A stretch of 64,000 bases of DNA, from positions 6,510,001 to 6,574,000 of the forward strand of contig JAGVVL010000002.1 of NCBI GenBank assembly GCA_018287875.1, read 5' to 3'. This document shows positions 34,413-45,658 of this stretch, piece after piece. Each line of letters starts with the position of its first letter. Position 1 is the first letter of the stretch. Origin of the DNA: Nigrospora sphaerica (Eukaryota > Ascomycota > Sordariomycetes > Amphisphaeriales > Apiosporaceae). The position numbers and the translations under genes are program-made. The notes beneath the pieces were generated by a model that had not been told where the DNA came from, searched no databases, and saw nothing but the letters and a program-made list of their open reading frames with translations.

Positions 34413-37140
34413 GGTGCGTTTTCCCGAGTCGGTTCTGTCCGGCGTCCCCACGCGTACGCCTTATAAGCACTTCTTCAGCACGCTACAGGGAGGCCCGGTG
34501 TACTCGTGTCAGTGAAAGATGCGCGACTATTAGGCATAAAAAGATCAGACGCAAAAGTATGCCTAATACGGCCAGGGCGAGGTATCAGGCTGGGGAAGGG
34601 AGAGGGTATCACGGAAATGAGATGGCGGAAGAAGAGAATCAAAACCAAACGGGCCCGGGATTGATGGGAGGACAAGAATACTTGGCGGGGGAGGCTGGAC
34701 GCCTTATAAGCACAGTCCTTTTCCCGCCATGGCGCCCCTACCCCGTGCGGAATCCATTTACTCGTATGCGTGCAAGAGGAATAAGAAAGCAGGTGTCTGT
34801 GTAAGCAGGCGGAAAATGTACAACCCCCCCCATCCGAACTTGTTTCCTTCCGAGTTATGGGCCGGGCCTGCCATGCAATCAAACCTAAGCTGATATGCCG
34901 GCAGGGGTGGGGCGCCATTTTTTCGGACACGCGCCTGTGCCCCAAGCCAAGATCCGGGCCGCTTGTGTTATTGGAGCATAGAGATGATGAATCAGGTGGC
35001 CGCAGGGGGGGTTGTCTCTCTTCGGGGGGACGGAGGGGTCGGTGTTTCTAAGCGGCGTCTAAGCAGCCAGCCAAGCGCGTGAGCTACTTAGAAACACGGA
35101 CGGGAGAAGGCAACGCCATGTATCGTACCCATGGGTTTGTCTGTACACGTAGAGAGGGAGGGGGGAGGGAGAGGGGGAGAGAGAGGGGAGAGAGAGAGAG
35201 AGAGAGAGAGCGGGATCTAGTCTCGAAGACTATACGCAGCCTCGGGGCGCAACCGGCCGGCCCGCCGCCGCGCCGACGGCTGGACATCCGTTGCTCATGT
35301 TTGTCAGGCAATCGTGCGCGCGCGACCGTTCGAAGCGATGAAGCCTGGGTACTTCCTAGCTCCGGACATGCTCCGGCCCCATGTCCGTCCAGTCGGTACT
35401 TCCCCCCACCAGGTCCGCGGCCCCGGACTCAGTCGGTGCCGAGCACCAAAGGGCACCACGACCTCCAGGAGTCGTGATCCGCGAGGAGCTCGTCATGTCC
35501 CGCGGGAATAAAAGGCTGAGCTTCCTCCCCTGACCTACCGTCCTTTTCCAGCGTCGGTGAAAGTATTGATTACGCCCCCACCCCCAGATCTACCGGGCTC
35601 CTCCGAGCAAGTACCCCGATCCCTCGGTCCCGAGTGGCGGGCGCTCGCGTCGTGATCGGCTGGACCCCAGCGATCGCAACAAACCCCTAAAGCATTGAGA
35701 CCGGGTTGAGGTAAGACGTAATTGCCTTGGGGTGCCTGGCTCGGATGTCATCTAAGCACTCTCCTACTTAGGAAAACATGTGGCATGTGTCGACGAGTGG
35801 CAGAGGCCGACTGTGATAAAGAACACCTGGGCACCCAGGAGCGGGCCATCGAGGCTGGTCATGCTCGGTTCGTGTCTCGAGTCGACACTCGTTGGGAGGG
35901 CATGAGCACCCACGATAAGACTCACAACCAGCCCCGTCTGTTTTCAGTCACTTCGTCCGCGATCTACGAAAGAGGCAGACTCTTTGGTCGATAGATTGGG
36001 TTCGAGTATGGCCATCACAACCATGCCATCCCTGCCATACCAACCTACCTACACACCAAGGGCAAGGAAGGGGGGATACGACTGTTAGTTGGCATGGGGT
36101 CGCGGCTCTCTATGCATCAATGCAGCCTATTGAGCTGGAATGCATTTCCGCTAACACCCAATACCAAGGGAAACATAGGTGTAAAAAGTATCCTCTCGTC
36201 CCCTTATACACCGAGGTACGTATAGTGCCTGCGTTTGTCCGCTTTGTTCGACGTCGTGTCGGAACGCTTGGTTCCACGATCACCGTGGCCGTTTACGCCC
36301 ACCGCGCGGCGCTCAACATCGATAAGTGCACGACCCCTCCTCTACCTGCTTCTCCCCACGAAACGTTCGGGAGCCCGACTCGCGAATCCTCTTGGGACCC
36401 TTACGTCCGCTTCCCTTCCCGGCCCCAGAAGTGGCTTGTGTGGGCCAGAGCTTGCTCAAGCATGAGACGACGGCGGCCACGGGCGCGTTGAGCGCGCAGA
36501 CTCGGGCCGGACATCGCCACCGAGCATGCCGTCGCCGAAGCAAGAACGGCAAACAGGTTTTCTGACGGCGTCTCGGCCAAACCGAGGACCCTTTCGGCCA
36601 GCGAGGGCCGTCTCAAGGGTCCTGTACCCGACGCCGTCTGCCGGGCGTTTGAGGCGTTGAACCTCTCATGCGCCGACCTTTCTAGTGTCAGCCTTGGGGG
36701 GGGGGCACTGTCAGCCTGCCACGCCAGGCCTAGGCATAGTTCTCGATCCAATCAGCGGCCCAACTCAAACCCCGCCATCGGGCCCCCCTTTCGGTCTCCA
36801 GGGCGCCCAGTCCCTGCGCGCTTCAGTGGTGGGAGGAAACGGAACTCACGCGCGCGCAGCAGCACATGACGAAAGCGGCCCCCTATGGGTCTCGATGGTG
36901 GACCAAGGTGATGAGAGCTGCTGCTCCTGTACCCCGCCTGTCTGCCAGGGTGCTGCTTTCCTTGAGCTCAACAACTCCGACATATATTCTCGGTCTTCCT
37001 TCTTCGTGATCCAAACCCCGAGTCCCGAACCCCCCAGATTCTTGTTCCCCTCTACACTTTACACTCCCGCCTTTCTCCCATCCCCGTGCCCCATCTCCGA
37101 GCGCTGCGTTATTCCCCGCCAGTCCATCACATCATTCAAA
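34413..37140. other. divergent intergenic, 2.7 kb, no gene seen
   Basis: Between the oxidoreductase (-) and acyl-CoA-binding protein (+) starts. It contains a GA microsatellite at about 35.2 kb. CT-rich DNA from 36,990 to 37,135 is a likely ACBP 5' UTR. Frames up to about 200 codons overlap the ACBP leader but are Pro/Arg-rich chance frames. Confidence 0.5.
35151..35210. repeat. GA-rich simple repeat ending in (AG)n
   Basis: Purine tract of GAGAGGG units that resolves into about eleven perfect AG units at 35188-35210. Confidence 0.9.
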
Positions 37141-37634
37141 ATGGTTGAGCAAACCGAGGCTTTCAAGAAGGCTGTCGTCGACTCCAAGAAGTTGACCAGC
37201 AAGCCCGGCAACGACGAGCTGCTGTCCATGTATGGTAAGTCAGAAGCGCGCGCGCGCACCCGCTCGTCATTTCGACGTGCACGTCGCACCACAGTCCATA
37301 GCTGACCGGTCGTCCTCCTCCCCGCCGGGTAGCCTTGTACAAGATCGGCACTGGCGAGGACATTGCCGCGGCCCCCGCCCCCGGCATGTTCGACATCAAG
37401 GTACGTGCAAGGCTCCCTCTGTCCCGCGACCCCTCCATTCATCGTCATACGAGTGCACAAGGCTGACGTGAGTCGTCTTTGTAGGGCAAGGCCAAGAAGA
37501 GCGCCTGGCAAAGCAAGGTCGACGAGGGCATCACCCCCGAACTGGCGCAGGAGCAGTACGTCGCCCTGGTCGAAAAGTGCAAGAAGGATTATGGTTTCGA
37601 CGAGAACAAGGAGCCCGAGGCTGTCGGCGCGTAG
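37141..37634 (+). CDS. Acyl-CoA-binding protein
   Basis: Cytosolic carrier of medium/long-chain acyl-CoA esters. Three exons: 37141-37234, 37333-37400 and 37485-37634, 103 residues, the usual size for a single four-helix ACBP. Helix 1 is EAFKKAVVDSKKL, and KPGNDELLSMYALYKIGTGEDI joins over intron 1. The acyl-CoA signature is GMFDIKGKAKKSAWQ, built across intron 2, with the conserved Tyr/Lys/Trp. The helix 4 region is ELAQEQYVALVEKCKKDYGF. The start AAAATGG is good. Three exons in under 500 bp with introns of 98 and 84 bp. Confidence 0.96.
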
Positions 37635-39117
37635 AGTCAGCCAGTCCCACGGCAGGCGTCAGGACCGAAACTTTGCCCGCCTCGATGCTACTGGCAAAGT
37701 GGGGAGGGAATGAGGAAGGCCGATTCTATGTAGGCAGACATTTGGATGTTACCGCAATGAAGTAACGACAACAACAATGACAACGCACGGCCAAGTGATG
37801 CGCCGTTCCGATTGCATGAAAGAGTAGATAGGTACACATGCTACAACTGTTACTGTTGGGCATAGCAGCGGGCGGGGGTTCCCCATTGTACCGAAATGGG
37901 CCGTCGCATCCAGTACAGACAGGTTGAGTTGCTCCGACTATCAATCCAGTCCGCAAGGAACTGGCGGGCAAAAACATAAGCAGCACTCAAAAGTGGGCGG
38001 CTGTGGACGACGCGTGGGATGCTCGGAGCTAGGGACGATTTGGGACTAGCGGCTCGCTGCGGCTGGCGATGGCCTCCCACCCACACCTACGGGCACAAGC
38101 TCCCATGGGATTCCGTACACGCTCCATGGATGTCTGTGTTGGGTACTGTTACTGTGTATGGGAGCGAGTACTGCCGACCTGGGTCTCAATCCATCTCGGT
38201 GGGACACACGGGGCAGGCCAGGCCGTTCGTCGGTAGGGGGATAACCCAATCCCACTTGCAATCCATAACCCATCCAACCGGGGCGTGACCTGGACGCCTG
38301 GGGCCTCGGCCACACACCCGTTGGACGGGCCTGCAAAAGCAGCACCTCCCTGGCTCGCCTGGCTGGAAACGAGCCCCTGGGCCCTGGGTTCTGGGTTCTG
38401 GGCCGTCTGTGGCTGCCTGGGCCCTGATGAGCGTTCCCAAGATGCCACTCTGTCTGTGCCCCCCCCCCATGTGTCTGTGTCCCATGTCCTCCGGTTCTGC
38501 CCCGTGTCGTCTGTCCCTTTTCCGCATGCTGCCCAGACTCCTGATGGCTTAACGTTTCATCTCGAATTCCCTGCCTTTCCTTCTGGAACTGCAACACAGC
38601 AGCGAACCCCGACGGGAGCACATTGTGGCTCCGTTGGCTTTAATTCTCCCATCTTTACGCCCACTCCCCCCAAACTCAACTACCTCCCATATTATCTCTG
38701 CCTCCTGACGCATCGCTGCCCCTTCGTCCGGCACGACGATTGCTCTGTGCCTGGCCCTCGTTTCGCGTCCCTCTCACTCCATCCGGTAGCGCCAATGCAT
38801 AGATAGCTGCCGCTGCTGCTGCAGGTAGTAGCGCCATTCTCCCTCCCCCCCTTTCTTCCCCGTCAGCAGTCCTTCTCTAGAACCCAACTTTCCCGTCCAC
38901 GAGACTGCGCCGCGGCCGCTGTCATCTGTCGACGCCACAACCCCCGTCTCGTTGTCGCCTCCCCTTCCTCGTCGTCGTGTCGCCCGCCGTTACCGTGTCG
39001 GCGGCTTGACCCGGGACGTCCGACCGTCGTCCGTCACCTGCGCAACACGCGCTCCCCCCCAGCATCCCCAGCCGTGCGACCCGCCATCGCGACGAAAATC
39101 TCTTCTAGTCCTCCGTC
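37635..39117. other. intergenic, 1.5 kb, no gene seen
   Basis: 3' flank of ACBP and upstream region of the PDI-like gene. The last 500 bp are strongly pyrimidine-rich on the plus strand, typical of a highly expressed fungal promoter and leader. Nothing coding is supported. Confidence 0.5.
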
Positions 39118-41495
39118 ATGAGGCTCGGCTCCCTCGCGCTGTTCCTGGGCGCGGCAGCCCTGGGCGCCGCGCAAGCCATCGGCGCCGAAAGCGACACCAA
39201 CCCGAAGGCCGAGAACACGTATTTCAATGGGAAGAAGGTCCCACCGTTACTCGAGCTGACGCCCGGTAACATCAAGGAGGAACTCGCGGCGTCCAAATAT
39301 CTGGTGTTGAAGTGGTACAGGTGAGCCGCATCCCCTTGACGTGCCCATTGCCGCCTTCCCATGACTGACCACGGTACGCGTAGTCCCTACTGCCCTCACT
39401 GCTTAGACTTCGCCCCTACGTACCAGACACTATACGAGTATTACTACACATCCCCGGCCCCACCGAAGGCCGGCGCGGACGTGCAGTCGGCAGCCTCACC
39501 ATTCGAAAAGTACTATGACATTCGCTTCGGCTCGGTCAACTGCGTCGCCTATGGCGATCTGTGCACCGATTACAAGATCGCCTCGTACCCCACGACAATG
39601 CTCATGAAGAAGGGCGAGCTCGTCGATGTCGTCAAGGGCGGCAAGAGCATGAGCGTTGTCGCGGCGCTGGTGGAGACCGAGTTGGAGAAGGAGTACCCGG
39701 GCACCCGGCCCAAAGAGCTCGGCCTCCCCGAGCCTGGCGCGAAGTCCGCCCCCGGTTACAAGGAAGCCGCTGCCGATAGCAAGCCCGCCGCTGATGGCAA
39801 GCCCGCCGACAGGAAGAAGGCCGACGACAAGAAGGCCGACGACAAGAAGGCCGACGACAAGAAGGCCGACGACAAGAAGGCCGACGACAAGAAAGCCGAA
39901 GACAGTCAGAAGTCTCTCAAGAAGGCCGACCAGATTCCGGGATCGGACGCAGCGACCAAGCCCAAGTACCTGGCTGAACCCACCTGGAAAGTGCCCCCCA
40001 AGGCCTACACTGCTAAGCCCGCGAAACCGACGACCACGCCCAACGAGAAGGGCATATCTGTCTCCCTCACAGCCGAGAGTTTCCAGCAAAGAGTCACCCT
40101 TTCCCAGGAGCCCTGGTTCATCAAGTTTTACGCTCCTTGGTGCCACCACTGCCAGGCGATGGCTCCGAGCTGGCAGCAGCTGGCCAAAGAGATGAAGGGT
40201 CGTTTAAACATTGGTGAAGTCAACTGCGACGCTGAATCCAGACTGTGCAAGGACGTCCGCGTTCGCGGGTACCCCACCATCCACTTCTTCAAGGGCGGCG
40301 AGCGTGTCGAGTACGAGGGTCTGCGCGGCCTTGGAGATTTTGTCAAGTATGCCGAAAAAGCCCTGGACGTGTGTGGCGGGGTCCAGGATGTGGATGCCGC
40401 GTCGTTCAAGGCTCTCGAAGAGAAGGAGGATGCCATTTTCATTTACTTCTACGACCACGCGACCTCGACTGAGGACTTGTTAGCCCTCGAGCGGCTGCCC
40501 CTCAGCCTGATCGGCCGTGCCAAGCTGGTCAAGACGAGAGATCCGGCCATGTACGAGCGCTTCAAGATCACCACCTGGCCCCGGCTCGTCGTGTCTCGGG
40601 AGGGACGGCCCACATACTACAACCCGCTCACGCCCCGGGAAATGCGTGACACGCGCCAGGTGCTGACGTGGATGAAGTCGGTCTGGTTGCCCATCGTACC
40701 CGAACTCACTGCCTCCAACGCCCGCGAAATCATGAACGGCAAGATTGTCGTTCTCGGCATCCTTAACCGGGATGACAACGAGTCGTTCCTGAGCGCCAAG
40801 CGAGAAATGAAGAGCGCCGCGGGCGAGTGGATGGATAAGCAGATCCAGCTGTTCCAGCTCGAAAGAGCCGATCTGCGTGCTGCCAAGCAGCTGCGCATCG
40901 AGGAGGCCGAAGACCGCAACGACCAGCGGGCGCTGCGAGCTGCTAAGAGCATCCGGATCAACATGGACAAGTCGGACACCAAGGAGGTGGCTTTCGCATG
41001 GGTCGACGGCAACTTCTGGCAGCGATGGATCAAGTCGACCTACGGCATAGACATCAAGGATGGCGATCGGGTCATCATCAATGACGAAGACGTAAGTTGC
41101 CGGCGCTGTCTCCCTCGCCGGGCTCTCGCTTGACGTTACTAACACGCGCGCAGAACCGAAGATACTGGGACACCACCATTACGGGCAACCACATTATCCC
41201 CTCGCGCACCTCGATTCTGGAGACCATCTCCAAAGTGACAGCGTCACCACCTAAGATCAAGCCCAAGTTGACCATCTCGAGCTTCGAGAAGGTCTTCTTT
41301 GACATTCGCGTTACCTTTTCCGAGCACCCTTACCTCTCGTTCGGCTGCGTCGGCGGCCTTGCGCTCGGCCTCGCCTCTTGGTTCCGCGGCCGGCTCCGGA
41401 GGAACCGCGGCCATTTCCGGCTGGAGGACAATCTCCCCATCAAGGAGCTCAAGGACACCTTCCTGGGCAACACGGCCAACGGAAAGACCGACTGA
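39118..41495 (+). CDS. Eps1-like transmembrane protein disulfide isomerase
   Basis: ER thiol oxidoreductase that forms and isomerises disulfides. Three exons: 39118-39320, 39384-41091 and 41154-41495, 750 residues. A signal peptide (about 1-20) is followed by thioredoxin domain 1 with active site CPHC (C71-C74, created across intron 1). A long acidic/basic linker (about 190-265) contains five exact KADDK repeats. Thioredoxin domain 2 has FYAPWCHHC (C321, C324), then redox-inactive thioredoxin-like sequence to about 640. A TM helix LSFGCVGGLALGLASWF (about 698-715) precedes a short basic cytosolic tail ending KTD. The CPHC site, TM and overall layout resemble yeast Eps1, which acts in quality control of membrane proteins. 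There is no HDEL/KDEL, as expected with a TM anchor. Confidence 0.93.
39817..39906 (+). repeat. 15-bp coding minisatellite in the PDI gene
   Basis: Five perfect copies of a 15-bp unit (AAGGCCGACGACAAG) at 39817-39891 and one degenerate copy at 39892-39906. They encode residues 213-237 as repeated Lys-Ala-Asp-Asp-Lys in the linker between thioredoxin domains. Confidence 0.97.
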
Positions 41496-42219
41496 ACGGG
41501 TTGTTTTTCCTTGCGAGACGGCATTATCAAAAAGTTGAGGCGGTTGCATTAAGTGACGACGACATGCGGCCCCGGGTCGGAACTGGAGCCATATATCCAG
41601 CGGGAGTTCTGTATATTATCCTTGAGACACGGTTCATCTGCACATTCTATGACGGCCATCGCACAACTTTGTCCACGCCCGCGGGGAAATTTTGGCTATC
41701 GGCTTGGTGATGCACGGAAAAGGGTTTATAGCACAGGGGCGAGTTGGGTTGCCACGGAATGGGACACGAAGGGAAACGTCGGTGGGACAAGATGGGTTCT
41801 CTGGTTGGATGAGATGCATCTCGATGTTCCCCCCTCTTCAGCGAGGCGCAAGAGACGTCTCGGGGGGTTGGCACCAGGCGTCATGAATAATTATATTTCC
41901 CCCCACCGATTTACTTGGAAGCGGCCAAATATTTCTTCTTTTGGTTCTGCTCGCCAACTATCCTGCAGCATTTGCTCAAGTCTTAGCTCGGATGCGGAGA
42001 TAATATGCCCGCTTTGAATGCTTGGTGCTCCTTAGGTTCAATCTGACATATGACTGCACAGTATGTTCGCGCAAGTGGCACAATTCCCGTTCATCACGCA
42101 TGGTACTGTGCCGCTTCGGACAATGACGAAAGGCAGGGTTTGCAAATCGGACTCGCGGGAAATTGGCTTGATCAAACACCCCCCTTCCACCCGTCTCTCC
42201 CGACCATCCCGCCGACGAC
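41496..42219. other. convergent intergenic, 0.7 kb
   Basis: 3' flanks of the PDI-like gene (+) and phospholipase D (-). No supported gene. Confidence 0.55.
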
Positions 42220-45200
42220 TCAGGTGTAGATGATGTCGGTGATGGCGTTGAGGGTCAGGCCCTCCTTAGCCATGTCGTGGACGTCGACGAGGAAGTCGAG
42301 GGGCATCTCGACGAGTGTGCCGCGGACGCGGCCCAGCAGATCCTTGAGCTCGCGCACGCCGCCGGGCACCTCGTCGCGCACGACGTGGCCGTACTCGATC
42401 TTGCGGCGCCGCTCTTCCTCGCTGACTTCGGTGCCGGGAACGACGAAGTGGCGGCTGAAGAATTCCTCGTAGTCTTCCCACGTGCGGACCTGGAAGGGGC
42501 GGGGGAGGTCAGCGGGGCAGAAGAGGGGGGGGGGGCCGGCAAAACATACCCTGTTGCTCGGGACGGGGTGGAAGACGCGGTCAAAGATCTCGGTGTTGGT
42601 CCGGGCCGTCTGCATCCAGAGCTCCGTGAAGTCGCGGGACATGGGGTCGGCGACCAACTGTGGGGAGGCGAGAGTCAGTAAACGAGCGTGGCGGAGAGAG
42701 GTCGAGGCAGGTCGCTATGTCGCCGGTCACTTACCCGGTCCGCGGTGCTGTCCCAGTCATACTCCTGGGGCTCGCGGTTGATGGGGAAGGAGTTGCCCGT
42801 CGGCCGGTCGGGTTCCTGGTGGGGAAGCAAGCCGAGGTGCTTGCGGAAGAGCTGCCGGCGAAGCGAGGCGGCGAAGCGAGAGGCCTGGTAGGGCCGGCCG
42901 TTCATGTACGAGTCCACCATGTCGCGGTCCTCGATCACGACGGCGATCTCTGAGTCGTGGTTGCCCAGCTGCGAACGGTCGTTCAGGTTGGCCGAGCCAC
43001 AGATGACGAGGCGATCGTCGGCGATGAGCACCTTCGAGTGGATGTAGAGCTCTGCGGTCGCACGGTCGGGTCAGCACTTGTTGAGGGGGGGAAGGGGGCA
43101 GCGCTCGCGAGCCGGAGTCCTGGAATCTTCTTACCTTCGGAGACAAAGGCGTCCAGCTCGGATTCCTCGGAGCCGGCCCAGGGCGCGGCGTTCAGGTCGG
43201 GGCCGTTATCCATGTAGCAGGCGGCGACGCTGTCCCAGGACTGATCCGATGCGTTGTTGGTGGCCTCCTGATACCGCTCGTACTGGCTGCCGTAGCCACG
43301 GTACCGAGCGTCGGACTCCTCGCCGTACGGGTAGTTGCCGGCGCCGACCATGTCGTCGTGCTCGCGGCGGGCGTCTTCGTAGCGCACGCCGCTCTCGTCC
43401 TCGACCTGGCGGATGGTGGACGACGTGTTGATGCGGTCGTAGTTGCGGAGGTTGTAGAAGTTGATGTACTGTCTCGGGTCGGGCACTCCGCGCTGCCGGC
43501 ACTTCTCCATGATGCTGTGGCCGCCCCGGCTGATGGAGTTGTACTGGAACTCCATGATGGCCCGGGTGCCGAGGGCGTCGTCGGCCTTCAAGTCGCCGGC
43601 AAACGCGGGTACGGCCGGCATGATGACGATAACGCGGAAATCATCACCCGCATTGTGAGCCCGCACAATACGCTCCACGATGGCGCGTCCGATCTTGTTC
43701 TCGACGGGCTTTTGCTCCTCCGTGGTGGCGGTAATGAAGAACTGCAGTAGTAGTGTGCGAACAGGTCAACCACTGGCCGGGTAGGGGGTGCCAAAGGGGG
43801 CGGGGGATCCGGGTCACGTTACCTGGTTCTCAATGTACACGAAGTGCTCGGCGTTGGAGATGGCATCGATGTACGCGTTCGCGATCGAGTGCTCCGTGGG
43901 GTGCCCAGAGGACCATTCGGTGCAACTTCTGCACAGCTGAACGCCCATACCAGGGCCATAACGGGTGCCGGCCAGTTCATCCCCTTCGCCCGGCATCAAG
44001 CTGCCAGTGCTCGATTGGACGGGGGCGTACTTGCCCGGATCCTTCAAGTTGTACTTCTGCTCGAAGATGAAGTTCCTACCGGCGCCTGTCAGTCCTCGGT
44101 GCCGTGCGGGCCTCCAAAGCCGACTCGTAACTCCTCCCTCATACACTCACCAGCGATCCGAGAAGTGGTCTATCAGGCTGTTCAGGATGGGTCCCTCGAG
44201 CGAAATGGAAATGTCCGACCAGCCCATGCGTGAGCTCTTGGTGCGGTCGACTGCATTCCGTTAGTAACGTGGGCTAAATCGAGATAGCAAGACACTCACG
44301 TTTGTTCTGATCCCAGTTCGCCACGCCATCGAAGTCGTAGATACGAGCGTTGTTATAGTCTTGACCCGGGAAGATGATGGCGTCAAGGTTGCCGGGATGG
44401 ACGTCCGCAATGGGATGCGTGTTGGTGTCCCATCTAAGGGGAGCAAAGCCGGCCACGTCAGTGTTGTTGCTTACGAGTTGCCGGCCAAGGCCCCGCTACG
44501 AGAATAAGGGCAGGCCCATAGGCATGGTCGCGTAGGTACATACCTTCCGAAGCCTGGGTGGACAGCCCAGTCAGCGAGTTGAATGACGTCCGGAGGGCAG
44601 AAGAGGAGAACTTACACATATCAAGTCCGCCCATGAACGCAATTCTGCGATCAACGATGCACAGCTTCTCGTGGTGGGCCCAGTACAACACCATGTCTCC
44701 GGCGGAACCGTACAGGGCTTGCAGGGCGCTGCCCGACGCCTTGGAGAGGCTGAAGGCGGTCAGGCGGGATTGCAAATTGGCAAGTTCAGCCTGCAGATCG
44801 GCCTGGGCGTCGTTGATGTTGGGGATGTGATCAGGATGCCTAAACACCTGTGACGAGCAGTGCCTTGGTTAGCGAACCGAGCAACAGGGGCTACGCAAAT
44901 TCATGCCCAGCGAAACACCAGGTTCCCCTGAGTCGTCCGTTCGACCTGAGGCGTTGGGAGTGCCCGGAGGTTGACTTGCCTTGATGTTGGGGTGGAGTTC
45001 CTCCAGCGCGTGTCTGGTGTGCTGGAACAAGCTGGTCAGTTCATTTCCGCGTCTCGAGACCTGTGGGGACATGCGTATCATACCCGAGAATCGACTTGAC
45101 ACGCTCACCATTAGCATCCACGAACCATTCCGATTTGTCGGCAGAGGCGCGGCCGTTACTTACGGGTCAGGGCCTGGGTGACCTCCTTGTACACGATAAC

Positions 45201-45658
45201 GTGCACCTGGACGCCCCTCTCGGCCGCGGCGCGGAGCATGTTATCGAGACGGTACTGCTCATTGCGCGAAGGCGGTCTCCGGAGGTAGAGCTCGGGGCTC
45301 AACCACCAGTCGAGGATGTAGATGCTCTCCCGAGCCTCTGTTGAAGTCGCGTGAGAAAACACCCCGCTTACGTTAGCACGCGAGGCTTACCTTCGAGGGC
45401 CACGGAAACAGCCCAAAAGTACGAGGCACCATCGACGTGCCACTTGACGCCACCGCTGGTGGGAGGCTGGAACGACTTGTAACGGTGGTTGATGCGGCCC
45501 CGGTCTTCCTCCTGGATTTGCTCGCTGAATTTGTGGTCGTCGTGACGACCCTCGTCCTGCCGGCCGTCGTCTTGGGGCCTGTCCTCATCATCTCGGTGGA
45601 AGAGCTCGTGGAGGCCCCTCTCGACCTTGTCCTCCAACTTGTGGAAGAGTCTGTCCAT
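42220..45658 (-). CDS. Phospholipase D (two HKD motifs), 13 exons including two microexons
   Basis: Hydrolyses phosphatidylcholine to phosphatidic acid and choline, acting on membranes. Exons: 45658-45391, 45337-45164, 45094-45084 (11 nt), 45021-44980, 44847-44616, 44553-44544 (10 nt), 44433-44300, 44250-44151, 44075-43823, 43741-43135, 43051-42735, 42657-42550 and 42489-42220. This closes in frame at 841 residues. HKD1 is HEKLCIVD (H224, K226, D231) and HKD2 is HSKVLIAD (H615, K617, D622), both complete, followed by GGLDM and [18 protein letters not shown] respectively. Exons 4 and 5 are joined by a GC-AG intron (donor GCAAGT). The N-terminal 90 residues are charged, with no PX or PH domain, so this is the short fungal PLD form. 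The second microexon is strongly supported because it restores DMCFGRWDTNTH. The first is supported by frame and length. Confidence 0.92.

Noticed and set aside
36685..37305. 206-codon frame running into the acyl-CoA-binding protein gene
   Set aside because: Only the part after ATG 37141 is coding. The upstream part is leader sequence, and the end reads into intron 1.
45022..45083. Extending PLD exon 4 upstream through [13 protein letters not shown]
   Set aside because: It reads in frame with HTRHALEE, but its acceptor after CCCCACAG cannot be joined to the preceding exon in phase and it inserts residues absent from the family. The microexon model fits better.
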